A DNA stretch of 64,000 nucleotides, from the NCBI GenBank assembly GCA_905221605.1, contig CAJNDS010002159.1:457501-521500 (forward strand), read 5' to 3'. Each line of letters opens with the position of its first letter. Within the stretch, counting starts at the first letter, position 1. This DNA comes from Symbiodinium natans (Eukaryota > Sar > Dinophyceae > Suessiales > Symbiodiniaceae). Shown in pieces: positions 12,520 to 24,600 of the stretch. Position numbers and translations under genes: made by a program. A model generated the notes under the pieces. It was not told the DNA's origin, did no database searches, and was given only the letters and a program-made list of their open reading frames with translations.

Positions 12520-15500
12520 ACACACACACCACACACACACACCACACACCACCCACACACACACACACACACACACATACACACACATACACATATATAT
12601 ATATATATAGACAAATAAATGAATATAAATATGCATATAAATATAAATATAAATATAAATAAGTATATAAATATAAATATATATATATGTACATCGAAGC
12701 AAGTATGGAAACTGGGCACTACCTGGCCACGATCCTTTCATTGGCACATAAAGACCCTAACCTAAGCCCTAAAGGGCTTTAGGCTGAGGGTAGGGTGGCG
12801 GGTTACATCCATGTGGGGAGCTTAAGTTGCGCCATCGTGCGCGACTAGAGCGCAGATTTTGAGCTACCAAAACCCGGAACCCTAAACCGGGAACCCTAAA
12901 CCCAAAGCCCAGAAACGTAAACCCAAAACCCGAGATCCCCAAGTGACGCCAGAAGGCCTTAAATCCCAGGTTCGTGCTCCCCTGAGCCCCTGCCATCCCA
13001 CCATCATCAGACGGGCTGCTCACTAACTTGTGATCCTTTTGGGAGTTGCTACTCCAATCTGGAACCTGCAGGGTTTAGGGTTTCGGGTTTAGGGTTTATA
13101 AGGTGTAGGTTTAGGGTTTAGGGTTTAGGGTTTAGGGTTTAGGGGTTAGGGTTTTACCCCCCCAAAAGAAGACCGTAACTTAGAGAACCCTCCCCGATGA
13201 AGGACACCTTCGCCTCGGGCCTGAACCCATACTCCGTGCATGGCACCACGGAATTTGACGGCGGCCGAGTGAAGTACAGGCGCGTTTTTGGGGTTGAGGC
13301 GTCTGCTTTCGGGTTCAGGGTTTTGGGTTTTAGGGGTTTAGGGTTTAGGGGGTTTGGGGTTCAGGGTTTAGGGGCCCTAGACCCCACACCCTCAACCCTT
13401 AACCCCGTCAGCATCTTCTCATATGTTTCAGTCATTGGTTCACCGGATACTTGAGGTGGTAGAAGTATACAGGGCTTGTCCTAAACACTACACCCTGTAA
13501 ACCCTATGTCCTAAAGCAATCCCCAAAGCCCCAGAAGCAAGGGCTCTGGGATATAGCGCCCAAAAGGCTCTCAGGTCTAGGGTTTAGGGTTTAGGGTTTA
13601 GGGTTTAGGGTTTAGGGTTTAAGGTTTAAGGTTTAGGGTTCTGGCTTGTTTGCCGATAAATGCACCTCTAGCACCGACCCTAAACCCTGAACTCTCAGCC
13701 ACAAAGAGGCACACAACCCCAAAGGATCGTTTTCTTCGGTACGCGCTTTCGTCTACTGGCTTGTCATATCTTGAGCCAAAACCGTCATCTAGCACCGACC
13801 CTAAACCCTGAACCCTCAACCCTCCCCCCTTTTCGGGCCGCACTGGAGTCATGGATCTCTCGTCCATGAAGTCCTACACTGAGAAGGCCCCCTGTGGGAC
13901 AACCCTATGCGGGCCTCAGTGGAATTGCATCTGGATTGAAGAGTGCGCTCATCTGAACCCTAAACCCTAAACCCTAAACCCTAAACCCTGAACACTACCC
14001 GCAGCGCAACAACAACCCTCCCCTCCCCCCCGAAAACTCTGCACACCGAGCGCAGGCAGCACCCGGGTATCAACACTGGCGCCAGAAGCTCAAAGATCCA
14101 TGGGCCAACTCGGGAGTTGGGAGGGTTTTCGTACCCCCCCGGTTTAGGGTACAGGGTTCAGAGTTTAAGGGTTAAGGGTTTGGGGTTTAGGGTTTGGGGT
14201 TTAGGGTTATTTTTTTCAGCCGGGGGGGGGGGGGGGGGGGGTGGGTGTCAGAGCTTGGCCTGTGTTTCGTGGAGCCGGGGCGGGGAGGGGGTGGGAGTTT
14301 AGGGGATTTTGGGATTTAGGGTTTAGGGTTTAGGGTCTCCATGTGTAGAGGGTTGTGAGCGCCCCAAATAGCCCATAGAAGGCTATAGCTTTATAAGCCA
14401 GCTGTAGCTCCTGCCCTATAGCCTGCATACGACTACCCATGAACCTCCCAAGTCAAGCAACTGACTCTCAAGTTGGCACATCTGTTTCGAAAAGACTAGG
14501 CACCAACTCCTAAACCCCGCAACCCTACCTGTTTCAGTAACCCCTGAACCCTACACCCCTCCATGCTGCAATAACCCCTGAACCCTAAACCCCTACATGC
14601 TCCAGCAAACCCCAAACCCCAAACCCCAAACCCCTAACCCCTAACCCCTAACCCCTAACCCCAAACCCCTAACCCCAAACCCTAAACCCTAAACCCCAAA
14701 CCCCAAACCCCAAACCCTAAACCCTAAACCCTAAACCCCAAACCCCAAACCCTAAGCCCTAAACCCTAAACCCTAAACCCTAAACCCTAAACCCTAAACC
14801 CTAAACCCTAAACCCTAAACCCTAAACCCTAAACCCTACCATGCTTCAAGAACCTCCCCAGCAACGGTCAAAACCTCTAGGTGATGATCTTGCAACCCTC
14901 GGAGAGCCTCACCAACAAGATGGCGGGGGAGATGGCCACAGGTCGGGGGGTTTAGGGTTTAGGGTTTAGGGTTTAGGGTTTAGGGTTTAGGGTTTAGGGT
15001 TTAGGGTTTAGGGTTTAGGGTTTAGGGTTTAGGGTTTAGGGTTTAGGGTTTAGGGTTTAGGGTTTAGGGTAGCCTTTCTTGGGGCTTCCCGTAGTAAGGA
15101 GTACTACACTTTTGGGGGTGCCACTATTTCCGGACATGCCCTAGTTTCATGGCTTCGAGGCTATGCCGGAGTAGCGCTTTTGACGAAACCCTCAACCCTA
15201 AACCCTTAACCCTAAACCCTAAACTTTATCTGTTTTGTTTTACCTTTTTTCCGGTGCAGTGGCCTGGGGCACGAATTTTCCCTTTCTGGGGGGCTTAGAG
15301 TTAGCATTGCGCAGGCATACTAGTAAAAGAATGAGTGAGCCTGCGATGAGATTGTAGCTAGAAAGGGAAAAGAAAAGAATGCAACAAAGTGGGGCAAACA
15401 AGTTCTACAAACGAGTCTTTTCATTGGTCTCCCTCTCTCCCTCTCTCCCTCTCTCCCGTCTCTACGCACGACAATGAAACAAATGATAAGGAGCGAATAC

Positions 15501-18500
15501 AAGAGCGCAAGGAGTGAAGCGAACGCACGGCTCATTCACTTCGTTCGATCATTTGTTCTCAGTTCTATTTTTTTGACTTCACTCAACACATGTTGATTAA
15601 AGATGGGGTAGAAAGCCCCCCATAAGAAACATATTTGTGAAGGGCCCAGTCTTTAATCATCTTTGGCCCCTATCTTCTCATTATTTGGTCTTTTGCAGGA
15701 ACTTTCTTGACCCTTAAGTCTTCTAATAATAGTTCTAAAAACAAGACTGGGTTTTCTTATAAGCCATTTTCTAACTGGGTCTTGTCAACTCCAGCTTTGG
15801 GTTTTGTTGTATGATATTTGCCGAAGGCGACGGCAGAGATTGATGCTTCTGTCGCTTGGATCTCCTCCCTACCGCCCGATGTTTATCCATCCCCCCCCCC
15901 CCCCCCCCGCCGCCCGCAACTAAACCCTGAGCCCTAAACCCTATATGAACCCGAAACCCCAAGCTCTGTTGTTGATGACATAGGCACCAACTTGAAAATA
16001 GTGCCCCTGAACATTCGTTACGGCAGTTTGGGCGTCTTGCGTGTAAGCCTGAGCGCGCGTTCGCGTGCCCTAGGCCCTGCACCCTCGGTTTCTTAAGCCT
16101 TTTTCTTAGTTTTTCTTCTCAGAAAACCTCGTAAAGAAGAAACACAACTATCTACTCTCGCAAGCCCGAAACTCTAAACCCCAAGCCCTCAGCTAACCCT
16201 AAACCCGAATTGAAGTAAACTCTATAAGCTCTGTGTTTCTAGGGTTGAGGGTTTTGAGTGCCCTCCCGCTCCCTCAAAACACCAAACTCGAGGGCGCCTG
16301 GATCAGACGCGCATCGCCGAGCATCTGGGCCGGTCGGACCAACCCTGGCTGGCAGCGGCCCTGGCTTTGCGGGTCCTTTGTTTGTTTTTCTGGGGGGGCA
16401 GGGCCTTGTGGGGTAAATTATCTCATTTATAGGGCTTTACTAGGGTTTATGGTCTTATAGGCTTTTCATATGTTAAGGTTCTTTCGGCTTTCGTTGGGTT
16501 TAATAGACGCTTTAGAGGCCCTAGCTCGCCTGAGGGCTTGGGTTACCGGGGTTTATAGGGACGAACTGGGTTTGTATAGGGCTTTATAGGGTTTAGGGTT
16601 TAGGTTTCAGGGGTTTTGGGAGGTTGGGGAGGTTGCCAGCCAAGAAACCCCAAAGCCCAAACCCTAAACCCTAAGCCCTAAACCCCCCTTGAAGGACGCC
16701 TTCTGGCTGCACCAAAGCCGGCGCCTTGGCACAGCGAGGTGCGCGGATTGGTTTCAGCTTTATAGGGTATGATCTAAGGGAAGTTTCGGGTTTTAGGGGT
16801 TTGGGAGGGTTTGGACTAGGGTGTTAGGTTTTGGGCTCGGGTTTTGGGTTTTGCTTTTTTGGGGTTTAGTGCTTTTGCAGGGTATAAGCAGGGGTTAAGG
16901 GTTCCCCATTAAGGGGCCCACTTCACGGACCCATGTAAACCGCCCAGAGGTTTGCAGGCTCGGCTTTCAGCAGGATTGTGTGTTTAGGGTTTGGGCTTAG
17001 GGCTTCGGGTTTGCGATTTTGTCGTTTAGTTTCAACATGGGGGGTTTCCGAACTTGTGGGCACCGTATTGGGGTCCAGGAGAATCCTACCATTTGGGGTC
17101 TATAGGGGTCCCTTGTTGTCGTAAACTTCCAGACATTGAGCTTCAACCACAAGGGGGTCCTCATCACTGAGGGCTTGCGGCTTCGATATTTTTTGTTTTG
17201 CAGGAGTGGAATGTAGGATCTGAAGTGCTACACACTTTTTTGCAACCCCTTAACGAACCCATGTACATCGTGAATTTTCATAGGGCGCCCAGATCCGCCC
17301 CAAGAGTTCCCTCACGGGTTATGCAATCAGCATCTATTCAAAAAAAAAGGACTCCCTAAACGCAGTCTGGACAAGTACCCCAACAACTGCTGTCTGAAAG
17401 TGTTGGTCTTTCGACTCTCGACCGCACCTGAACCCCAAACCTTAAACCCACCTGCCCAAGCGGATGCAGGTTTCGGCCACGTGCTGCAGCAGATGGGGGC
17501 GGGCTGGCATTCGCAGGCCTGCTGTTCTTCTGCTTCAGAACAGGCGGACTTTTTTTACAGTAGCCCATGTTCAGGGTTTAGGGTTTAGGGTTTAGGGTTG
17601 AACCTCCAAGTGGCATTGAGGGAGTGAGGGCCCTCCTTCCCCCCTGGGGTTACATCACGGTTGAGGGCTATGGCTTCCCTGGTTCTCTCATCTCTTGTCT
17701 CCCCTGGGCTGGTAGGGAGCTCTATGGCCCTTACCTTCTTTAAAGGGTTCTGAAGTATAGGCCCTTGGGTTTTCTAGGGTATATCAGGAGCCTCCTGTTT
17801 ACAGGCCCATATGAAGGGACCCATGTAAGTACGCTTAGATTCAGTGCGCTGGGATCCCCTCAAGCGGCCGTGGGGGAGGTCACCAAAAAAGCCCCCCGGC
17901 TCAGAAAAAGACACCTAGGAATCCTGTAGACATCAAGCGAACTCTAAACAAACCCCTAAACCCTAAAACCCGAAAAACCCTAAACCCCAAACCCCAAACC
18001 CCAAACCCCAAACCCCAAACCCTAAACCCTAAACCCTAAACCCTAAACAAACCCTGAAGAAACCCTGTAAACTGGGAGGATGCGACCTGCGCTTCGTGGC
18101 AGGCACCCTTGGAACAGATGCACATGGGGAGGATTTAGGGTTTAGGGTTAGGGTTTAGGGTTTAGGGTTTAGGGTTTAGGGTTTAGGGTTTAGGGTTTAG
18201 GGTTTAGGGTCTAGGGTTTAGGGTTTAGGGTTTAGGGTTTAGGGTTTAGGGTTTAGGGTTTAGGGTTTAGGGTTTAGGGTTTAGGGTCTAGGGTCTAGGG
18301 TCTAGGGTCTAGGGTCTAGGGTTTAGGGTTTAGGGGTTTAGGGCTTAGGGTTTAGGGTTTGGGGGTTTAGGGTCTCCCACTTCGAGGTCCCTTCTTATGC
18401 TGGTCTTAGGGTTTATTTCTTGGAAACCCTTAACCCTAAACCCTACACCCTAGACCGAAAAAGGGCCTCGTGGTAGCATGGGAGCCCGAAATAAGCGGCT

Positions 18501-18570
18501 TCTCAGGGCTCTTTGGGGTGGCGGGGGGGGGGGGCATGCTACAGGAGCCCGAATAATTGGAGTTGGGTTT

Positions 18571-18602
<32 letters not shown>

Positions 18603-21600
18603 ATTATAGTCAAATTATCGAGGGCCCTAGACCCTAATTAAACCCTAAACCCTACACATTTCTGATTCCACTATTCGTCATTTTGTCGGCCGGCGGAAGG
18701 CTGCCGTGGTTACGGAGGAATGCGAAGAAGGGGGGGGGGGGGGGTTAGGGTTTAGGGTTTAGGGCTTGGGGTTTTAGGGATTAGGGTTCAGGGTTTAGGG
18801 TTTAGGGGGTCCTTTGTCTGCACCCTCTAGCCATGGAAGCAGCCGAGTCTCGTAGAGAGCCCCAGAATAGGCCGTCTGCCCCAAGACCAGGTTTGAACCA
18901 TAAACCTTTCACCACCCCAGAAACCCCTAAACCCTGAACCCTGACCCTGAGCACTAGCCGAGCAACAGCCCGGAACTCAGGTGAGGCCCTAGCACCCTAA
19001 TTTACTCATTACGCCCTGGAAATCCTGTAAACCCAACCTTAAGACCCTTTGTGACAGTTACTCAACAATGCTACAAAGGGGATTACGGCCCTAAGCCCTA
19101 AACCCTATACCCCAAACCCCGAACCTGACGATCCGCTGAGCCGGTTTGGCAGAATGGGGATCTGCTCGGCGCCGACGCCGGTTGACAGCCCTGAACCCAT
19201 CCGTGGGGATGGGTTTCGGGCTTAGGGTTTAGGGTTTAGGGTTTAGGGGTAAGGGTTTAGGGTTTAGGGTTTAGGGTTTAGGGTTTAGGGTTTGGGGCTT
19301 TTGAGGTCCGCAAGAAGCCCATGGCCTACTCTTCGGTCAACCCCCATAGCCCGCCCGTAGCCTGCTCTTTCCCAGAGAGCCCAATACCCTTACTTAAGGT
19401 ATAGGGACCCTTAACTGGTTAGTTAAAGGGTATTGGGTTCTTAGGGTTTGTAGGTTTCGATGATCTTGTATAGGAGTCTTGGTTCTGAGGGCTTGAGGCT
19501 TCGATCCCGCTGTGTAATGTCTGCCCTAAGCCTTAACGTCCTACACCCTAAACTCTAAACCCTAAACTGTCAAGGCCAGGATAAATGGAAATTGCACGCG
19601 TTTCAGTACGAGCAGCTCGTGCAATAATCCTTCATCCTTCACAGTTCAAATTAAGACAAAAGCATGGCTTTCAGGGAAACCCCACACGGCCCCCAACAAA
19701 ACCCTTCCAAACACCCCAAACCACCCACCCCCCACCAAACCCGACAAAACCTCCCCAAATTACATCAAAAAGCAAAAGCAAAAAACCCCCCAAAGCCCCC
19801 CAATACCCGCCAAGACCCCCCAAAACTCCGGACCTGAACCCTATCCAATTTCTACTAAACCCTGAACCCTAAACCCTAAAACCCCAAACCCTAAACCCAA
19901 AACCTCCAACCCATACTAAAGCCCGCAAGTCGCTAAACCCCTAAAATTAAACCTGTTTTGCATCACGGGATTGACTCTGCGGTAAGCTGTGTAGGGCGCT
20001 GTGAGTCCCTTGCTCCGTGCATGGTTGCAGTGCTCGTTTGGGCTTAGGGTCACGTTCTTACATCCCGAACCCTAAACCCTAAACCCTAAACCCTAAACCC
20101 TAAACCTGGACCCTAAACCCTAAACCCTAAACCCTAAACCCTAAACCCTAAACCCTAAGCCCTGAACCAACGACACTTTCCGAGGCCTGCTGCCGCGGCC
20201 GTGCCCGTGGCCAACCAACTTCTGCCCAAGGCAGGTGTCTTAGGATTTTGGAATGCAGCCAAAACATCCCCAATCGGCCCAATAGCTTCAAAAACCCAAA
20301 CAACCACGATAAACCCAATAACCCCAACAACCCAAATACCGCCAATAACCCCCAACAACCCCAATAACCCTGAGAACCCAAATACCCCCAATAACCCCAA
20401 CAACTCCAATAACCCGAAGAACCCTAGCAACCCTTAAAAACCCTAGGAACCCAAGAATGCTACTGTAATATCGGGGCCTTAATAATATGAACGGTGTTTT
20501 GGGGGTCATTATAGTATACTTATAAAAGGGGCCATAAGGCAATACCATTAGTAACTATTCTGTAGTAGGGCTTTTGGGTTTCTTTTTTTACGAGGGCTTT
20601 CCAGATGTTGATCTCGGGGTTGGGCTGCTACAGGCCCGGACGCCAAAAGCTAGCATCCCTGTGGCATGTCATCAGGGTTTAGGCTTTAGGCTTTGTATGT
20701 CACTATACGTTCGCAATTCAACACACTTTCCAATTCCACAAGAAATGACGGATGTATTGCCCATAGCACTTCACACTGTTGCCTCTCTGAATGTGCTGGC
20801 AGTACAGCTGGCTGGTGGCAGAAGGGCTCAATGTAGGCCCCGAAATGGTGCCCGTCAGTTTGCCATAGCCATGCGCTTTGTTGCCATATCTTTCTAACCC
20901 TATAAGTCCTAAACTCAGAAATTCAGAAGTTCCTCTAAACCCTAAACTCTTAAACCCTTTAAACCCTAATTTCAAAAATCCTGAAACCCCTAAGCCCTAA
21001 ACTCTTCAACCTTATAAACCCTAAACCCTAAACTCTTAAACCCTACAAACCTTAAAACCCACACCTAAACCCTAAAATCTTCCACCCTATAAACCTTCAA
21101 CCCTAAACTCTTAAACCCTATAAACCTTGAACCCTAACCTTAAAGCCTAAAACTCTTAAAGCCCATAAACCTTAAACCCCCGACATCCCTAAACCCTAAA
21201 CCCTGAATCCTAAACCCTAAACCCTAAACCCTAAACTCTAAACCCTAAACCCTAAACCCTAAACCCCGACGTCCCTCCAAAACCGCAAGCTCGGGGTCGA
21301 GGGGCGGAGCGCCCCTGGCCGCGGATGTTCCGACGCGCAAGACGAGGCTGGGGGGCTTCCATTTGGGGCTTTCGGGTTTAGGGTTTAGGGTTTCGTGTTT
21401 AGGGTTTAGGGTTGCGGGTGTTCGCCACTTGGGTTTAGAGCTTCTAGGGTTTATGGGGTCTTCTATTTGGGGGTTTAGGATGTACTGTCCCTCGTTTTGG
21501 GTTTAGAGCTTGGAGCTGGGAGGCTTGAGGTTCAGGGGTTAAAGGGCTCCAATTTGAGGGATCATGATATGGGGATTTCCCAAAATCGGGGGGGGGGGGG

Positions 21601-24600
21601 GGGGGTACTCCTATAACATACTCCAACTAGAATAGAATGCCCTTAAAGGGACCCCCCAAAAAGGGTACTATCTATATATATATATATATATGTATACCTA
21701 TATATAGCCGGCTATCATGAGGGGTGCGCATGTTTCAGGAAGTACGCCGCTTGTGGTTTTTCCGAACAACGGTGTCGCAGCCATCTGGAGGCGCTGGAGA
21801 CGCCGTGGCATCAGAACCATCATCTGGACCTGCTGGAGAGGCAATGGCATCAGGTTCATCTGGAGGTGCTGGAGAGGCAGTGGCATCACAGCAATTTGAT
21901 TGCGCCCCTAAACCCTAAACCCTAAACCCTAAACCCTAAACCCTAAAGAGTCATGTGGACCTGCTGCGGGAGTGGCGGCCGTCTGAACACCAGTGAGCCT
22001 GGAAGCCATCCTCAGCCCCTTATAGCCCCCAAACCTGTCACCCTTACACCAAAATTCTACTCTTTGCTTAAGAGCCCCACCCCCCCCCCCCTCACCCACC
22101 CACCCCCCCAAACAAACCAAAGAAAGTGAGAGATCATAGTCCCTATATAGGCCTTATCAGGAAAATGTTATATGTATATATATATATATATTTTTTTTTT
22201 TTTGGGGGGGGGGTTAGGGTTTAGGGTTTAGGGTTTTAGGGTTTAGGGTTTAGGGTGTAGGGTTTAGGGTTTAGCGTTCTAGGGTTTAGGGTTCAACTAG
22301 TAGCATTGCACCCTTCCGATCACCTGATCTCGGCTTGCAGCCAAAACCTCCCAGGATTGTACCGGGGGCCGTCTAGGGTTGAGGGTTTAGGGTTTAGGGT
22401 TTAGGGCTAGTCCAGTGGTACCCTTGTTTTTTCGTTCTGGTTTCCCTTGTAGAGTAACCAACCAAACAAATGGTGCCCTTATTCTAATATGTTTACTGGG
22501 CTACTAAGGAGAGAGACCCCCTGTGGCGGTTTTGGGTTTATAGGGTTTTGTGGAAAACCGGCGTGTTTATTCTAATCGTGATTTGGGATTTTCGACTGAC
22601 AACTTGGGTTTTGCGGTCTAGGGGTTCAGGGTTCGCACTTCAAGCCGCAGCATGGTGTTTGGGTTCACGGGCTGGAGTTGCGAATGCTGGGTCTACAGGA
22701 ACCAGAGGAGGCCCTTTTCCCTTTTTGGGGCTTCATTAGGGTTTAGGGTTTAGGGTTTCGGGTTTAGGGGCTTCATTAGGTTTCCCTTCACAGCCTCTTT
22801 GTCAAGAAGGGCACCGTCTTTGTTCCTCAGTTTCTCCTCGGTCTAAGGTGGAAGACAAAATCCCTGACATTCTTGCTGGACAGCCGAGAGTGGATGGCTC
22901 ACAGGGGTTTAGGGTTTAGGGTTTAGGCTCACAGGGTTCAGGTTTTGGGTTGCTGCTCAAAGCTGGCGCTGTTTTGTCCCTTACCGCAACAGTTGCAGCA
23001 AAAATGCACTTGGAGCGCCCGCTTCGCGTGATCCCAAACTGTGCATGGTTGCAACAAAGCAGGAGCATTTCAACTCTGCAAGCCAGAGGGGTCTGCTTCG
23101 ATGCGTAAACCTTAAACCCTACAAACACACATCCCCTGACCTGAACTAAATCAGTGTTAGGGATCCTTTTTACTTTTTGGGTTATGGGCTTTCTTATATA
23201 TAAACAAAAAGGATCCTTTTTTCTTCCTAGGGGAACAGGGATTAAGTGAAGCCAAATTACAACTGTGTGGAAGCAGTGCTGCCCAAAAGCCGCCACAACC
23301 TCAGCAACCATCATGTCTGGGACCAGGGATGGTGGCCAGAACCCGAAACCGTAAACCCCATAAACCCTATAAACCCTATAAACCCTGAAACCCTAAAACC
23401 CTAAGACCCTAAAACCCTAAAACCCTAAAACCCTCAAACCCTAACACCCTAAAACCCTAAACCCTAAACCCTCAACCCTAAACCCCAAACCCTAGACCCT
23501 AAACCTTACCACAGCAGAGACCTCTTGCACAGGCCGGCACTCTGCCGTGCCGGCAGTGTGGCCGCATGCATCCGAGGCATCCACTCCGTTGTGATTTACG
23601 TCGCGTTTAGGGTTTAGGGTTCAGGGTTCAGAGTTTAGGGTTTAGGATTATTTTGTTTTGGATTTAAAGTTTTGGGGTTGTGGGGTTAGAAGGTTACAAG
23701 GAAATAGGGTCATGAGGTTATGGGTTTATGGGGTTATGGGGTTATGGGGTTATGGGGTTGTAGAGCTAGAATAGAGTTATAGGGTTATAGGGTTTAGGGT
23801 TGTAGGGTCATGGGGTTGTGGGTTTTGGGGTCTTGGGTTTAAAGGGTTTAGGGCCGTAGAGTTCCAGCAAACAAGTTGTGGATTGGAGGGTGCTAGCTTG
23901 CGTTGGGGGGGTTTAGGGTTTAGGGTTTAGGGTTTAGGGTTTAGGGTTTAGGGTTTAGGGTTTAGGGTTTAGGGTTTAGGTTTTTTTAGCGGAACTTGTC
24001 GAACGCTGGTCCCTCAGCCCTTGGAGTGCCTTCAGAGGGGTATCGCCACTTGCAGCCGCAGAAGTGTCGATCTTGTGAAGGGGCGGTTTAGCACACTTCG
24101 CGTCGCATCAAGGGTTTAGGGTTTAGGGTTTAGGGTTTAGGGTATCATGGGTTCTATCAGACTGGTGCGAGTTAATCATCTCAATGTGAAACCCCAAACC
24201 CTAGAACCGTCCAAGACAAGAGTATGAGTCTGAAAGCCCTGAACCCTATCAAGCCCCAAGCCCAAAGCCCAAAACCCAAACCCACCCTGATGAGCACTAA
24301 ACCCTAAACCCTACACCCTACACCCTAAACCCTAAACCCTAAACCCTAAACCCAATCGACCTGTCAAGCTGCAGCCTCGCCGACGTTGAGGCACACTGCC
24401 TGCTGCCAGTGGAGTACGACTTCTTCGCCGACTACAAGGCCCCCCGAAGTTTCGGGTTTAGGGTTTAGGGTTTAGGGTAAGTTTGGCAGAAAGCCCCGAA
24501 AAAACTGTGAGCCCGACAAGGGTCGGCCAGTTGTGCTTCCGGGGAAACGCAGTACCCGATAAGCTCTTGCAATGCACCCCAAAGCCTATAAAGCCTATAA

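Larger units (their letters stand above)
12069..14055 (+). other. GT8 intron with unplaced open segments
   Basis: Holds the large CA microsatellite, TTTAGGG arrays (13,080-13,143; 13,577-13,640) and CCCTAAA (13,956-13,990). Exon-like open stretches at 13,197-13,292 (NPYSVHGTTEFDGG) and 13,848-13,953 (MDLSSMKSYTEK) do not fit the GT8 chain. A 30 bp direct repeat (CTCTAGCACCGACCCTAAAC...) occurs at about 13,667 and 13,787. Confidence 0.5.
16734..24390 (+). other. GT8 intron of 7.7 kb
   Basis: Dense telomere-type arrays in both orientations, elements B and E, poly-G, the 33-39 bp tandem repeat and several exon-like stretches (for example 18,650-18,727, 21,949-21,993, 22,796-22,910, 24,003-24,107) that I could not join. 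It may contain exons of an insertion in the GT8 protein or another gene. Confidence 0.4.

Noticed and set aside
12294-12747. Several open frames of 83-139 codons on both strands
   Set aside because: They translate the CA and TATA microsatellites (His-Thr, Val-Cys, Tyr-Ile runs) and are not genes.
19578-19622. KWKLHAFQYEQL as a second GT8 DxD-flanking exon
   Set aside because: No following DxD exon and out of order relative to the placed GT8 chain.
20148-20548. Four overlapping frames rich in Leu/Gly or Asn/Pro
   Set aside because: Products of the AACCCCAATA-type degenerate repeat.
23400-23470. CRISPR-like array
   Set aside because: The repeat is an 8-mer variant of the telomere unit with no unique spacers.
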